The position numbers were made by a program, and so were the translations under genes. From Glaciimonas sp. PCH181 (GTDB taxonomy: Bacteria; Pseudomonadota; Gammaproteobacteria; Burkholderiales; Burkholderiaceae_D), in NCBI RefSeq assembly GCF_003056055.1, contig NZ_PYFP01000002.1:992001-1056000 (forward strand): a stretch of DNA of 64,000 bases. Reading direction: 5' to 3'. The notes under the pieces are model-generated. The model did no database searches. It saw only the letters and a program-made list of their open reading frames with translations, and was not told the origin of the DNA. Shown one piece after another: positions 50,612 to 60,623 of the stretch. Numbering within the stretch: the stretch's first letter is position 1; each line of letters opens with the position of its first letter.

Positions 50612-51847
50612 ATGAATAAGCCAACACTCTCCATTATTGCTTCAGAAGGCGCGGACAAGTCTGGCACGGAGGATGCGTTACGCATCACTGTGGTATCGCC
50701 CAACAAGCGGCATCTGAAAGATATCGTGCATGCGCTGCAAGAAATCGACAGCACGATTATCGTCTCCGAGGCAGAGGGCAAGCCGCAGCAGCTGGGCGCG
50801 TTCTCTAACAGCCCGGTGCCGAACGTGCTGATCGTCGACTATGAAGCGGCGCAGACAGACGATGACGATCTGGCACCGTTGGAACGGCTGGGGCATATTT
50901 ATCCAAACATGGCGTTCATCGTGTTGTGTGATCAACATACGCCGGATTTTTTGATTCAGGCGATGCGGGCGGGTGTGCGCGAAGTACTGCCGTCGCCGGT
51001 CGATACCGAAACCCTCAGAAACGCGTTGCAACGTGTGCGCCAAAAGCTGGGTTTTGCGCCGACCAGAAAAGGCAAAATACTGGCGTTCATTTCCTGCAAG
51101 GGTGGCAGCGGTGCGACCTTTCTGGCAGCGAATCTGGCGTATGCGCTGGCAACACAGAGCAATAAAAAAGTCGCGTTATTCGATCTTAATTTGCAGTTTG
51201 GCGATGCGTTGCTGTTTCTGTCGGACCAAAAACCGGCGACCACGCTGTCTGACGTGGCGCGCAATATTCATCGACTGGATGCAGCGCTGCTGGCGTCCAG
51301 CATGGTCAATGTCGGGCCGAATCTGAGCGTGCTGGCAGCGCCGGAAGATCCTGCTCTGGGTCAAGAAGTGAAAGCGGAGCATATCGACGCTTTGCTGAAA
51401 CTGGCACGCAATCAATACGATTTTGTGGTGCTGGATGTGGGCCGCCATCTGAATGCGCAAACGATCAAGGCGCTGGACCATGTCGACATGATTTTTGCGG
51501 TGTTGCAAATTACGCTGCCGTTTATCCGCGATGGCAAACGGTTGCTGGATGTTTTTCGGTCGCTGGATTATCCGAAAGACAAAGTACATCTGATCATCAA
51601 TCGCCATGAAAAAGGCGGCGATATCCGCATGGCCGATCTTGAGCAATCGCTAGGCGCAAAGGTATTGCGGACGATTCCGAATCATTACGCGGCGGCGGCA
51701 GCGTCGGTCAATCAGGGCATACCGATTGCCAAACTGACGCGCAATAGTCCGATCACCAAAGCGCTGAATGACTGGAATGAATGGCTGATTCGGTCGCCGG
51801 ATCAGAACGGTGCCAGCTGGATTTCGCGCATGTTGAAGCGTGGATAA
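50612..51847 (+). CDS. cpaE: Pilus localisation ATPase CpaE/TadZ
   Basis: 411 residues. The N-terminal about 130 residues form a receiver-like domain (RITVVSPNKRHLKDIVHALQEI, NVLIVDYEAA). The MinD/ParA-like ATPase follows with a deviant Walker A, ILAFISCKGGSGATFLAANLAYAL near residue 155, and KKVALFDLNLQFGDALLFL near 190. It ends with an interaction region rich in Asn/Trp. Family knowledge: it places the Tad machine at its site in the cell, often a pole. It lies directly upstream of cpaF. Confidence 0.93.
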   Translation: MNKPTLSIIASEGADKSGTEDALRITVVSPNKRHLKDIVHALQEIDSTIIVSEAEGKPQQLGAFSNSPVPNVLIVDYEAAQTDDDDLAPLERLGHIYPNMAFIVLCDQHTPDFLIQAMRAGVREVLPSPVDTETLRNALQRVRQKLGFAPTRKGKILAFISCKGGSGATFLAANLAYALATQSNKKVALFDLNLQFGDALLFLSDQKPATTLSDVARNIHRLDAALLASSMVNVGPNLSVLAAPEDPALGQEVKAEHIDALLKLARNQYDFVVLDVGRHLNAQTIKALDHVDMIFAVLQITLPFIRDGKRLLDVFRSLDYPKDKVHLIINRHEKGGDIRMADLEQSLGAKVLRTIPNHYAAAAASVNQGIPIAKLTRNSPITKALNDWNEWLIRSPDQNGASWISRMLKRG

Positions 51848-51903
51848 GCGCAGCGAACATCTATTAAATACCTCAGGCAGCATCAACCCAAAGGACAGCC
51901 ATC

Positions 51904-53265
51904 ATGTCACTCCGCGACCAACTTGACAGCCACCAAGCCGACGGCATTACCGCGATGCCTGCGTCGATGCATATGCGCTCTATCGACAACCGCGTGTATC
52001 GCGATCTAAAGACCCGGATACACAGCACGTTGCTGGATCGCATTGATCTACAAGTGATGGAAAGTCTGACGCAGCAACAACTGGGCTTTGAACTGAAAAA
52101 TCTGGTGGAGCAATTGCTGGAAGCGGACAGCATCGTGCTCAACGATCTCGAACGCAAAAGCATGGTGCGCGACATTCAATACGAAATGATGGGCTTTGGG
52201 CCGCTGGAATTGTTGATGGCCGATACGACAATTTCCGACATTCTGGTGAACACCTATAAACACGTTTACATCGAACGTTTCGGCAAGCTGGAAAGCACCG
52301 ATATTCGCTTCAACGACAACGCGCATTTAATGAAAATTATCGACAAAATTGTGTCGCGCGTGGGCCGTCGTATCGATGAGTCCAGCCCGATGGTCGATGC
52401 GCGTCTGCCCGATGGTTCGCGGGTGAATGTGATCATTCCGCCGCTGGCGATTGATGGCCCGATCATGTCGATCCGGCGATTTGCCACCAAACCGCTGACG
52501 ATGGATGATTTCGTCTCGTTTCAGAGTCTGATTCCGGCCATGGTGCAAGTGTTGCAGGGCTTGGCAAAAGCTAAACTGAACATGATTATTTCAGGTGGCA
52601 CCGGTAGCGGCAAGACGACCTTGCTCAATGTGCTGTCGAGCTATATCGGCGTGACTGAACGTGTCGTGACCATTGAAGACGCCGCTGAATTGCAGCTGCA
52701 ACAGCCGCACGTCGTGCGACTGGAAACCCGGCCCCCGAATATCGAAGACAAGGGCGAAATCACGCAACGTCTACTGGTAAAAAATGTACTGCGGATGCGC
52801 CCCGACCGCATCATTCTGGGCGAAGTACGCGGGGCCGAGGCCATCGATATGCTGCAAGCGATGAATACCGGCCATGAAGGATCGCTGGCAACCATCCATG
52901 CAAATACCCCACGCGATGCGCTGACCCGGCTGGAAAATATGATCGGACTAGGCGGGATGAATCTGCCATCGAAAATCGCCCGGCATCAAATCAGCACCGC
53001 GATTTCAGTCGTGGTCCAGATCGCGCGTTTATCGGACGGCAAACGCAAACTGGTCAGCATTCAGGAAATAACCGGCATGGAAGGCGATGTGATTACCATG
53101 CAGGAAATTTTTGCCTTCCGCCAAACCGGCGTGACCAGCAACGGTGCTGTAACGGGCCATTTTTGCGCGACCGGCGTGCGCCCGCGCTTTACCGAACGTT
53201 TGCGTATGTATGGCGTGGAATTGCCCGATGCGTTATTTGAGCCATCCCGGATTTATGAGGTGTAG
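51904..53265 (+). CDS. cpaF: Tad secretion ATPase CpaF/TadA
   Basis: 453 residues of the type II/IV secretion ATPase family. Landmarks are [24 protein letters not shown] (N-terminal domain), [15 protein letters not shown], Walker [22 protein letters not shown] near residue 240, the Asp box [13 protein letters not shown], and the Walker B/His region [40 protein letters not shown] near 300-335. It drives both assembly and retraction of Flp pili in the cytoplasm. Confidence 0.95.
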   Translation: MSLRDQLDSHQADGITAMPASMHMRSIDNRVYRDLKTRIHSTLLDRIDLQVMESLTQQQLGFELKNLVEQLLEADSIVLNDLERKSMVRDIQYEMMGFGPLELLMADTTISDILVNTYKHVYIERFGKLESTDIRFNDNAHLMKIIDKIVSRVGRRIDESSPMVDARLPDGSRVNVIIPPLAIDGPIMSIRRFATKPLTMDDFVSFQSLIPAMVQVLQGLAKAKLNMIISGGTGSGKTTLLNVLSSYIGVTERVVTIEDAAELQLQQPHVVRLETRPPNIEDKGEITQRLLVKNVLRMRPDRIILGEVRGAEAIDMLQAMNTGHEGSLATIHANTPRDALTRLENMIGLGGMNLPSKIARHQISTAISVVVQIARLSDGKRKLVSIQEITGMEGDVITMQEIFAFRQTGVTSNGAVTGHFCATGVRPRFTERLRMYGVELPDALFEPSRIYEV

Positions 53266-53298
53266 AACCGGCAAGGACTGCTTAAATAAGCGGGCCAT

Positions 53299-53346
53299 CA
53301 GATGGGCAAGAAGGTGGCCAATAAGGTGGCCACTAAGATGCCCTAT
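53299..53346. repeat. Short 12-bp tandem repeats before tadB
   Basis: Imperfect copies of AAGGTGGCCAMT start at 53311 and 53323, with weaker copies at 53299 and 53335. They lie in the 98-bp spacer between cpaF and tadB and could encode a short Lys/Val-rich peptide overlapping the tadB start. They are likely a slippage-derived expansion. Confidence 0.5.
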
Positions 53347-53363
53347 AAAACCAGCAGGAGGCT

Positions 53364-54344
53364 ATGGTGGATTATCTGTATATATTTTTTGTAGTAGCCA
53401 TTTTCATCGCAGTGGTGCTGCTGCTTGAGGGCGTGTATGCGACCTGGAATACAACCCGTGGGCCGGTCGCCAAACGCATCTCGCGACGTTTGCAAATCAT
53501 GTCGGCAGGCGCGCATGAAGGACGGCAGGATCTGTCGATCATCAAAAAAAGGCTGCTGAGCGAAACGGCAGGCGCACAACGTTTGCTGCTGAGAGCGCCG
53601 CGGGTTCATCTTCTGGATCGCTTGCTGGAGCAATCCGGCACCACGCTGAACGTCGGGCAGTTTTGCCTCTGGTCGCTGGGAATGGGTCTGGGCGCGCTGG
53701 TGTTGCTGGTATTTTTTCACGTTCCTTTGCTGATCGTATTGCCAGTCGCCATTGCTGCCATCTTCGTGCCGCTGCTGTTCATTTTCAGCAAAAAACAAAA
53801 GCGCATGAAACATATCGAACGCCAGTTGCCTGATGCGCTTGATCTGATGAGCCGGGCCCTGCGCGCCGGACATGCGTTGCCTTCTGCGATCCAGATGGTC
53901 GGCAACGAAATGGCGGCGCCTATTGCCAACGAATTTCGCATCGTTTTCGATGAAGTGAACTATGGGATTTCGATGAAAGATGCGCTAAGAAATCTGTCAA
54001 CACGCGTGCCAAGTACGGATGTCAGCTACTTCGTGGTGGCAGTGTTGATCCAGCGCGAAACCGGCGGCAATCTGACTGAAATCCTTGGCAATATTGCCGG
54101 GATTATTCGCGAACGCCTCAAGCTTTTTGGACAAATACGGGTATTTTCGGCTGAGGGACGGTTGTCCGCCTGGATTCTGAGTTTGCTGCCATTTTGTCTG
54201 GTGGCTTTGCTGAATGTGATCAATCCCGCCTTCATGAAAGTGTTATGGACCGATGAGCTTGGCAGAAAGCTATTGGCGGTGATGCTGGGATTGATGGTGA
54301 TCGGCATTTTTTGGATGCGCAAACTGATCCGTATCCGGGTCTGA
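53364..54344 (+). CDS. tadB: Inner membrane platform protein TadB
   Basis: 326 residues starting MVDYLYIFFVVAIFIAVVLL with AGGAGG upstream. A cytoplasmic loop is followed by two helices (GLGALVLLVFFHVPLLIVLPVAIAAIFVPLLFIF), then the T2SSF domain QLPDALDLMSRALRAGHALPSAIQMVGNEMAAPIANEF and TRVPSTDVSYFVVAVLIQRETGGNLTEILGNIA, and C-terminal helices. It pairs with TadC as the membrane platform that receives energy from CpaF. A tandem 12-bp repeat precedes it. Confidence 0.94.
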   Translation: MVDYLYIFFVVAIFIAVVLLLEGVYATWNTTRGPVAKRISRRLQIMSAGAHEGRQDLSIIKKRLLSETAGAQRLLLRAPRVHLLDRLLEQSGTTLNVGQFCLWSLGMGLGALVLLVFFHVPLLIVLPVAIAAIFVPLLFIFSKKQKRMKHIERQLPDALDLMSRALRAGHALPSAIQMVGNEMAAPIANEFRIVFDEVNYGISMKDALRNLSTRVPSTDVSYFVVAVLIQRETGGNLTEILGNIAGIIRERLKLFGQIRVFSAEGRLSAWILSLLPFCLVALLNVINPAFMKVLWTDELGRKLLAVMLGLMVIGIFWMRKLIRIRV

Positions 54345-54386
54345 ATAAAGTCATCAGTAGCACATAAAAAAGTAAGGGAAAAGGCC

Positions 54387-55331
54387 ATGCCACTCATCCA
54401 AATAATTTATCTGTTGCTGATCTTTTGCGTCGTTTTCGGCTTCTCGATATTGCTGATACGTCAGATCTCGCCCAGCTCGGTGAAGCAGCGTTTGCAACGT
54501 CTTGCGGGGGAAAATGGACCGATTGCAGCAGACTTAAATCCAGAGAATACCTGGATCGCCAGAGTCGTGAAACTGTCTACTCCGCTGGCGAAACTGTCGA
54601 TACCCGAAGAAGGATGGGAACAATCGGCATTGCGTACGCGCTTCATGAATGCCGGTTTTCGCGGTCCACACGTGCAGATCATTTACTTTGGCGCAAAAAC
54701 GCTATTGGCAAGCGCCTTACCGATTTTAGTGTGGCTGACGTTGGTTATTTTCACCGTAAAGCTGACAACCTCGCCGTTACTGCTTTGTCTGTTGGTGGCT
54801 GCCGCGATAGGGTTTTATCTGCCGAATCTGATTCTTTCGAAATTAATCACGTTACGCAAACGTGCCATTTTCGAGTCGTTTCCTGATGCGCTGGATTTGT
54901 TAACGGTGTGCATCGAGGCCGGTCTTGCGATGGACGCCGCCATCGCCCGCGTGGCCGAAGAAATGGCGGGCAATACCCCCGTCATCAGCGAAGAATTCCA
55001 TATCGTGACGCTGGAATTACGGGCAGGCAGCAGCAAAGAAAAAGCGCTGCGCAATCTGGCAATGCGTACCGGCGTGGAAGATGTCGATACGTTGGTCGCG
55101 ATGCTGATTCAGGCGGAGCGCTTCGGGACCAGTATCGCCGATTCGCTGCGAGTCCATTCGGAAAGTCTGCGTATCAAACGGCGCCAGATGGCCGAAGAAT
55201 GCGCGGCAAAAATTGCGCTAAAGCTGTTGTTTCCGCTGATATTTTGTATTTTTCCTGCCCTGCTGCTGGTGCTGCTGGGGCCAGCAGTGATTCAGATTTA
55301 TCGCACTTTGCTGCCGGGACTGGGATCGTAA
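54387..55331 (+). CDS. tadC: Inner membrane platform protein TadC
   Basis: 314 residues with an N-terminal helix (IIYLLLIFCVVFGFSILLI), a central pair of helices and the T2SSF domain FESFPDALDLLTVCIEAGLAMDAAIARVAEEMAGNTPVISEE, then VEDVDTLVAMLIQAERFGTSIADSLRVHSE. The C-terminal helices read LKLLFPLIFCIFPALLLVLLGPAVIQI. It is the partner of TadB. The stop lies 93 bases before the TadE start, the largest gap in this part of the cluster. Confidence 0.94.
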   Translation: MPLIQIIYLLLIFCVVFGFSILLIRQISPSSVKQRLQRLAGENGPIAADLNPENTWIARVVKLSTPLAKLSIPEEGWEQSALRTRFMNAGFRGPHVQIIYFGAKTLLASALPILVWLTLVIFTVKLTTSPLLLCLLVAAAIGFYLPNLILSKLITLRKRAIFESFPDALDLLTVCIEAGLAMDAAIARVAEEMAGNTPVISEEFHIVTLELRAGSSKEKALRNLAMRTGVEDVDTLVAMLIQAERFGTSIADSLRVHSESLRIKRRQMAEECAAKIALKLLFPLIFCIFPALLLVLLGPAVIQIYRTLLPGLGS

Positions 55332-55424
55332 TGGCATGGCCCAATCCGCAGCGGCGGCAACGATGAAATGGGTGAAATTGGTGACATTGATGGATTGGTG
55401 ACATCACACAGACGGGTGAACATC

Positions 55425-55943
55425 ATGATTGCGAAAATGCGCAAAGGCGCACTCAAAAGAGCATTCGAAAAAGGTATCGCGGCAGTTGAGTTTGCGTTGC
55501 TGGCTCCGTTATTCTTTTTTCTGTTGTTCGCCATTATCGATCTCGGCACCATGTTTTGGGTCAACCTGACGATGCAATACGCGGTCCGGGAAGGGGCGCG
55601 CTATGCGATTACGGGACAAAGCAATCTTGATCCCAACGCTGCCGCCCAACAGCGTTATGCCGCCGTCATACAGGAAATAAAAAATAGTTCGATGGGCCTG
55701 TATGACTCGGTCGCGCCGACGATAGCGATTACCAACTACGGCAGCGACGGCAGTTCGCAAAGCAGCCAGACGTATAACGCCAGCGCGCCGTCGCCCACGC
55801 TGTTTGGCGGCCCCGGCGACATCATTGTTCTGCAACTGGTTAATTGCACCTGGTCAAATTTGACCGTACTGAGACCGTTTTTTACCGGCGGAAAATACCA
55901 GTTCAACGTTGCCGCCACGATGCGTAATGAGGCCTTTCAATGA
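55425..55943 (+). CDS. tadE: TadE-like pseudopilin
   Basis: About 172 residues. After a short basic leader (MIAKMRKGALKRAFEKG) comes IAAVEFALLAPLFFFLLFAIIDLGTMFW, the TadE-type processing site with Glu in the helix. The periplasmic part is polar, with VREGARYAITGQSNLDP. It is probably cleaved by CpaA and primes pilus assembly. The ATG at 55425 gives a leader of usual size; a start at 55368 would add 19 residues. It shares four bases (ATGA) with the next pseudopilin gene. Confidence 0.85.
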   Translation: MIAKMRKGALKRAFEKGIAAVEFALLAPLFFFLLFAIIDLGTMFWVNLTMQYAVREGARYAITGQSNLDPNAAAQQRYAAVIQEIKNSSMGLYDSVAPTIAITNYGSDGSSQSSQTYNASAPSPTLFGGPGDIIVLQLVNCTWSNLTVLRPFFTGGKYQFNVAATMRNEAFQ

Positions 55944-56551
55944 AAAACAACCAACGCATCAGCCGTCTGCGTCGTGCGTGCTCTGGCATTGTCGCAGTGG
56001 AATTTGCCCTTATTTTGCCGGTGCTGACACTGTTGTCGATTCCGGTGGTCGATTGTGCACGGGCGATTCAGGCGAATACTATTTTGATCAATATCAGTCG
56101 GGAAGGCGCGAACATCGCTTCACGCGGTGCCTCGTTGACTAGCACGTCTAGCCAGAATCTGATGACGGCGCTGGCCTCCACCGCACCGCCGCTGGATATG
56201 TCGACGCGCGGCATGATTTACATCTCTAAAGTGATGGGGCATCTGCAAGGCGGCGTGGTCAGAAACGTGATTCTGGAACAGTATCGCTGGCAAGGCAGTA
56301 CTGGCTATTTTCCGGCCAGTACGATCTCCACTTGCAGCAATTGGGCCAGCGATGGCAGTTGCAGCAGCATCCCATCCAATCCCGACAGCGCCAGCACGGC
56401 GAATGCGATGACCGGCTTATTGGCGGACGGCGAGGTGGTGTACGCGGTCGAAGCTTTTTACAACTTCAATATGTTCTTCAACGGCTTGAATGTCGGAACC
56501 GGCACGATAGGGCAAATCGGCCCGAATCTCTACGCCGCGACAATCTTCTGA
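55940..56551 (+). CDS. tadF: TadF-like pseudopilin
   Basis: 203 residues: KNNQRISRLRRACSG is the basic leader, then IVAVEFALILPVLTLLSIPVVDCAR, the TadE/TadF pattern. The exported domain contains ISREGANIASRGASLT and two Cys within CSNWASDGSCSS. Translational coupling by ATGA to tadE suggests that the two pseudopilins are made in fixed ratio. Confidence 0.85.
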   Translation: MKNNQRISRLRRACSGIVAVEFALILPVLTLLSIPVVDCARAIQANTILINISREGANIASRGASLTSTSSQNLMTALASTAPPLDMSTRGMIYISKVMGHLQGGVVRNVILEQYRWQGSTGYFPASTISTCSNWASDGSCSSIPSNPDSASTANAMTGLLADGEVVYAVEAFYNFNMFFNGLNVGTGTIGQIGPNLYAATIF

Positions 56552-56570
56552 AATAATTTGGGGAGTTAGC

Positions 56571-57953
56571 ATGAGAACGATCAATCCAGCAAAACCAGCA
56601 AAACTGACCAGACAGAGCGGACAGGTTTTTCTGATCGTCGCCATCTCACTGGTGGTGCTGATGGGCGCGATTGGCCTGGCGATTGATACCGCGTTGGCGT
56701 ACATGACCAAGGCCAAACTCAACGCGGCAATCGATTCGTCCGTGGTCGCCGCAGCAAGAGCGGTGACGCAAGGTGCAACACAGGCTGAGCAGATCGCCAG
56801 CGGCACGCAAGCGGCGCGAGAATTCTTTAACGCTAATTACCCTACCGGCTATCTGGGTACGACCGTTAATTTTACCGATCCGACGTTTGTTTTTAATGGC
56901 GGGCAAGTCACCATTGATGGCAATGCCAGCGCCGCCGTGCCGGTGACGTTTATGCACGTCATGAATTTTCAATTTATGCACGTCGCCGCCTCTGCCCAGA
57001 CGATACGCAAAGATTTAGATTTGGCGTTTGTGATGGATACATCGGGATCGATGTCATCAGTCGCTGCGACGGTCCGGACCAATGCGAAATTGTTTTTGAC
57101 AAAATTCAATCCCCTGCTGGACCGGGTTGCGCTAATCCATTTTTCGTACGGGGCATTTTTGGATGATGCCATCAGGCCGGTCCAAAGAGGCTTCGATATC
57201 GCCACCATGAACAGCCAAATCAGCAAATTAAATTTTGCCGGATTGACCAACTCGCCCGAAGGAATGTGGAATGCACGCAATCAGCTCAACAGCATCGCGT
57301 TGGCGAATCGCTCTAGCCTGAGGGTGATCGTGTTCTTTTCCGACGGCTCACCGAATACGATTGCATCCGTATTCAAGTTCAAGACGCCAGCAGATTGTCT
57401 TACCGCTGGTTCACTCATTACCGGCGATGGCACCGGTACCGGCACGCCCGAAGGCCTATGGAAATATGATCAGCAAAACCAGCTTGCTGCCGGAAAATGT
57501 AATCCGGGTAACCAAATTGTCAAAAACCTGGATCCCGCTGCGCTGCCAAACTTTTATAACGCACATAGTCTGACAGATACGGAATTTCCGATCATTACCA
57601 ACAGTCCGCGTGTGGTCACCAACGATACCAGCACGAATGCAAAAACCTGGACCAATATTAACCGTGCCTCGCGCAATCTATTAGAGGCGATGGCAACCAA
57701 ATCACGCGCCGAAGGTATTTTTGTTTTCACGCTGGGCCTTGGTACTGAACTGATCAATGCCAACGGGCCGCCTCCTAGCGACAAGGGCGAAGACATTCTC
57801 AAATGTATGGCGAATACCGGTGATGCGCTGCCGCGCTGTGTTACTGCCGGGGCGGGCCAGCCAGTCGGTATTTATTGCCATGCAGTGGACGAGAATGCCT
57901 TAGCGCCTTGTTTCGACAAACTGGCATCGGCCATTTTGCGGATTACAAAATAA
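56571..57953 (+). CDS. TadG-like protein with von Willebrand factor A domain
   Basis: 460 residues. The N-terminal helix SGQVFLIVAISLVVLMGAIGLAIDTALAY is the TadG/putative Flp pilus-assembly segment. From about residue 142 a VWA domain follows with the MIDAS motif DLAFVMDTSGSMSSVAATVRTN, and LRVIVFFSDGSPNTI near 250. Six or more Cys (as in DCLTAG, KCNPGN, CMANTGDALPRC, YCHAVDENALAPC) suggest disulfides in the periplasm. It may anchor or stabilise the pilus or bind a surface target. Confidence 0.88.
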   Translation: MRTINPAKPAKLTRQSGQVFLIVAISLVVLMGAIGLAIDTALAYMTKAKLNAAIDSSVVAAARAVTQGATQAEQIASGTQAAREFFNANYPTGYLGTTVNFTDPTFVFNGGQVTIDGNASAAVPVTFMHVMNFQFMHVAASAQTIRKDLDLAFVMDTSGSMSSVAATVRTNAKLFLTKFNPLLDRVALIHFSYGAFLDDAIRPVQRGFDIATMNSQISKLNFAGLTNSPEGMWNARNQLNSIALANRSSLRVIVFFSDGSPNTIASVFKFKTPADCLTAGSLITGDGTGTGTPEGLWKYDQQNQLAAGKCNPGNQIVKNLDPAALPNFYNAHSLTDTEFPIITNSPRVVTNDTSTNAKTWTNINRASRNLLEAMATKSRAEGIFVFTLGLGTELINANGPPPSDKGEDILKCMANTGDALPRCVTAGAGQPVGIYCHAVDENALAPCFDKLASAILRITK

Positions 57954-57998
57954 GCTTGCAGAGCAGTGCAACGAACTCACCCTTTCAGGAGCGCAATC

Positions 57999-59093
57999 AT
58001 GAAGCAAACTGTGCAAAAAGCCATGCAACGGACCTGTTTGCTGCTGCCGTTAGTGTGCAGTACGCCGGTATTGCTGGGATGCAGCAGCTTGACTGGAACG
58101 CACGCAACGCCAGCACCCAATATGCAAACCATGCGCATGGACCCTCTGCTGCGGATTCGTAACTCCGACAGCGGCGCGCGCGGCTTCTATCAATTAGGCC
58201 GCTATCTGCAAGGGCAAAATCGTCTGCAAGCAGCGGAAGACGCCTATCGACAAGCGCTGGCGGCGCTGAATGCCGATTATATTGATGCGCAAAATGCGCT
58301 TGGGACGATTTATTCGGCGCAAGGTAAATTCGACGAAGCCATCGCTGCATTCAACGCGATTCTGGCGAAAAATCCCCAACTCGCGCATGTCCAAAACAAC
58401 CTTGGCTATGCTTTTTATTTGCAAGGTAATTATGCCGGTGCAGTGGCCGCATTCAATCAAGCGCTGGTACTAGAGCCGAATAACCTGCGCACCCGCAATA
58501 ATCTTGCTAAGGCGCAGCAGAAAATGGGCGAACCAGAACCATCGCAATTTGCATCGGGGAATATTTTGTCGAAGCTCGTAACGGTAAACACGTTGACCAG
58601 CGTCAAAAACAATAGCACGCTGCCTGCGTTAACCAGCGGTAAAAGTATCGATCTGGAGGCCCCAACGCAGCTTCCCAGCGTGACGCTCAATACCAGCCGC
58701 AACCCGGTCCAGCCTAAGGAAGCGCAGCAAAGTCCACCGCAAAGTTCGCAACAAAACAAAGGATTTAATTTTGAAGTGACGAATGCCAATGGCATACCTG
58801 ATCTGGCAAGAAAAGTAGCGGAGACGATGGTGCAAAACGGTCTGCCAACAGCCCGACTTTCGAACCTCAAACCGTTTCAGCAAAATCGCACCATAGTTCG
58901 CTATCGGGATGGTTTTTACTATGATGCAGCCCGCGTCGGCCTAAAGCTGCCAGCTGCGCCGTTGCTGGTGCTTGATACGCAAATGCGTAAAGAGACGGAT
59001 GTGCAATTGGTGTTGGGGAAAGATGCCACACCGCGACTAGCCTTGCTCACCACAGCGAAAATTCTTGCAGCAGCAATACCGCAGCTATTTTGA
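57999..59093 (+). CDS. TadD-like TPR lipoprotein with LytR_C domain
   Basis: About 364 residues from the ATG at 57999, which has AGGAG upstream. A signal peptide with lipobox VLLGCSS is followed by TPR repeats (RGFYQLGRYLQGQNRLQAAEDAYRQALAALNADYIDAQNALGTIYSAQGKFDEAIAAFNAIL, and LGYAFYLQGNYAGAVAAFNQAL). A low-complexity linker leads to a C-terminal LytR_C-like domain: FNFEVTNANGIPDLARKVAETM and RTIVRYRDGFYYDAARVGLKLP. TadD is thought to help secretin assembly; the LytR_C part suggests cell-wall contact. It is the last gene of the cluster. Confidence 0.88.
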   Translation: MKQTVQKAMQRTCLLLPLVCSTPVLLGCSSLTGTHATPAPNMQTMRMDPLLRIRNSDSGARGFYQLGRYLQGQNRLQAAEDAYRQALAALNADYIDAQNALGTIYSAQGKFDEAIAAFNAILAKNPQLAHVQNNLGYAFYLQGNYAGAVAAFNQALVLEPNNLRTRNNLAKAQQKMGEPEPSQFASGNILSKLVTVNTLTSVKNNSTLPALTSGKSIDLEAPTQLPSVTLNTSRNPVQPKEAQQSPPQSSQQNKGFNFEVTNANGIPDLARKVAETMVQNGLPTARLSNLKPFQQNRTIVRYRDGFYYDAARVGLKLPAAPLLVLDTQMRKETDVQLVLGKDATPRLALLTTAKILAAAIPQLF

Positions 59094-59225
59094 TGGGGAA
59101 ATCAACTCAGACTGCGTCATGAAAAGCACAAAATATTGTACATTCCAGTGACTTACAGGCTACGGCCGACCAAAGAATCATTCAGAATATTGATACAAGA
59201 AGAGCGCCGCCCAAGCGACTGTCCA

Positions 59226-60623
59226 TCAACAAACCGCCAGCGGCAGCGTGACAATCACCAACGCGCCACGGTTATTGTCATTCATTTGCGCGCGGATTTT
59301 TCCGCCGTGGCGGGTTACTACCGCTTTGGCAATCGATAATCCCAGACCGCTGCCATTTTGGGTCTGGTCGGGTGCGCGGAAAAAACGGTCGAATACCCGT
59401 TCGCGCAGAGCTGGGCCGATGCCGGGGCCGTTATCGCTGACGCTCAACAATACTTCATTGATGCTGCTGTGCAATTGCACTGTGACGGTATCGTGGGGTG
59501 GGCTATATTTGATGGCGTTTTCGATCAGATTATCAATCAATGATTCCAGATCTTCGCGTTTTCCCATAATAAAAACCTCGCTGTCCGAGGTTAGTTCAAG
59601 CTCTACAAACTGTAGGCTTGCCAATGGCGACAACGCTGCCAGCCGGTCTTGCAGCAGTGCATCCAGCATCAATTTTTGCGGCAGGGCGGTATCGTTGGTG
59701 TCGCTGCGCATCAGTTGCAACAACTGCCGCACTAGCCGCGTAGCGCGATTGCTGCTGTTCATGATGCCGTCCAGCAACTCACTGTCGCGCGGGTCTTGCG
59801 TCTTACTTTGCAAGGCTTCTGCGTTGATGCGCATTGCTGCCAGCGGGGTCCGCAATTCGTGGGCCGCATCGGCGATAAAATAGCGTTCGCGTATCGCACC
59901 TTCGTTTACCCGTTGCAGCAAATCGTCAATGCTGTCGACCATGGCCCGAAGCTCCAGATGTTTGGGCTTGAACGACAATGGTCGTAAATCTTCAGGACCG
60001 CGCATGGCAATCTCGCGCACTACTTTGCTCCATGGGCGGAGGCCGAAACGCAATGACAGCCATGCCGGAATCAGCAGGAAAGGCAGGCTAATCAGCAGCG
60101 GCAAAATATAATAGCCATGCGAATTTAAGGTGATAAAAAATTGTAATTTATCGGACGGAACGCTAATCGTGACGCTAATGTCCGAGTTTTTCGAGCGGTC
60201 TGTACGCGCTTTCCAGCGCACGCCGTTGACATGAAAAATTTGTATTGCGTCTGACATCGTCGGCATGACACCGACAGGTGCGCCCTCAGACTGATAAATA
60301 AGGTCTTTACCCTGCCGCACCACCAGCGCGGGGGCGAGTTCAGGGGTTTTCTCAACATCGTACTCTTCGCGCAACGCCAGATCGAGCAAATAGATGGCGT
60401 GATAGCGGCGCTGTGCTGGCGCATCGACCAAATTATCGATGACGTTCAAGACCGCGTTATAGGTCGCCTGGGAGTTCAGCAGATTGTTGGTATTGGCGTT
60501 GGTCGCCAACGAAACGTAGCCGAGTAATAAGCTCCAGATCACCGTCAGCAGCAGCATTTGCGCCATTAGCAGCCGACGTACCAACGTTGGCCTCAACAAA
60601 CGCTTCCACCAAGCCAGGATCAT
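59226..60623 (-). CDS. Sensor histidine kinase (QseC-like)
   Basis: 465 residues. Two membrane helices (LLMAQMLLLTVIWSLLLGYVSLA and YYILPLLISLPFLLIPAWLSLRFGL) flank a periplasmic sensor of about 130 residues with DAPAQRRYHAIYLLDLALREEYD. The HisKA box is FIADAAHELRTPLAAMRINAEAL near residue 248. The ATPase domain has LIDNLIENAIKYSPP, SVSDNGPGIG and GSGLGLSIAKAVVTRHGG. It overlaps the response regulator gene by four bases. The signal is unknown. It is convergent with the Tad operon. Confidence 0.9.
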   Translation of the reverse strand: MILAWWKRLLRPTLVRRLLMAQMLLLTVIWSLLLGYVSLATNANTNNLLNSQATYNAVLNVIDNLVDAPAQRRYHAIYLLDLALREEYDVEKTPELAPALVVRQGKDLIYQSEGAPVGVMPTMSDAIQIFHVNGVRWKARTDRSKNSDISVTISVPSDKLQFFITLNSHGYYILPLLISLPFLLIPAWLSLRFGLRPWSKVVREIAMRGPEDLRPLSFKPKHLELRAMVDSIDDLLQRVNEGAIRERYFIADAAHELRTPLAAMRINAEALQSKTQDPRDSELLDGIMNSSNRATRLVRQLLQLMRSDTNDTALPQKLMLDALLQDRLAALSPLASLQFVELELTSDSEVFIMGKREDLESLIDNLIENAIKYSPPHDTVTVQLHSSINEVLLSVSDNGPGIGPALRERVFDRFFRAPDQTQNGSGLGLSIAKAVVTRHGGKIRAQMNDNNRGALVIVTLPLAVC

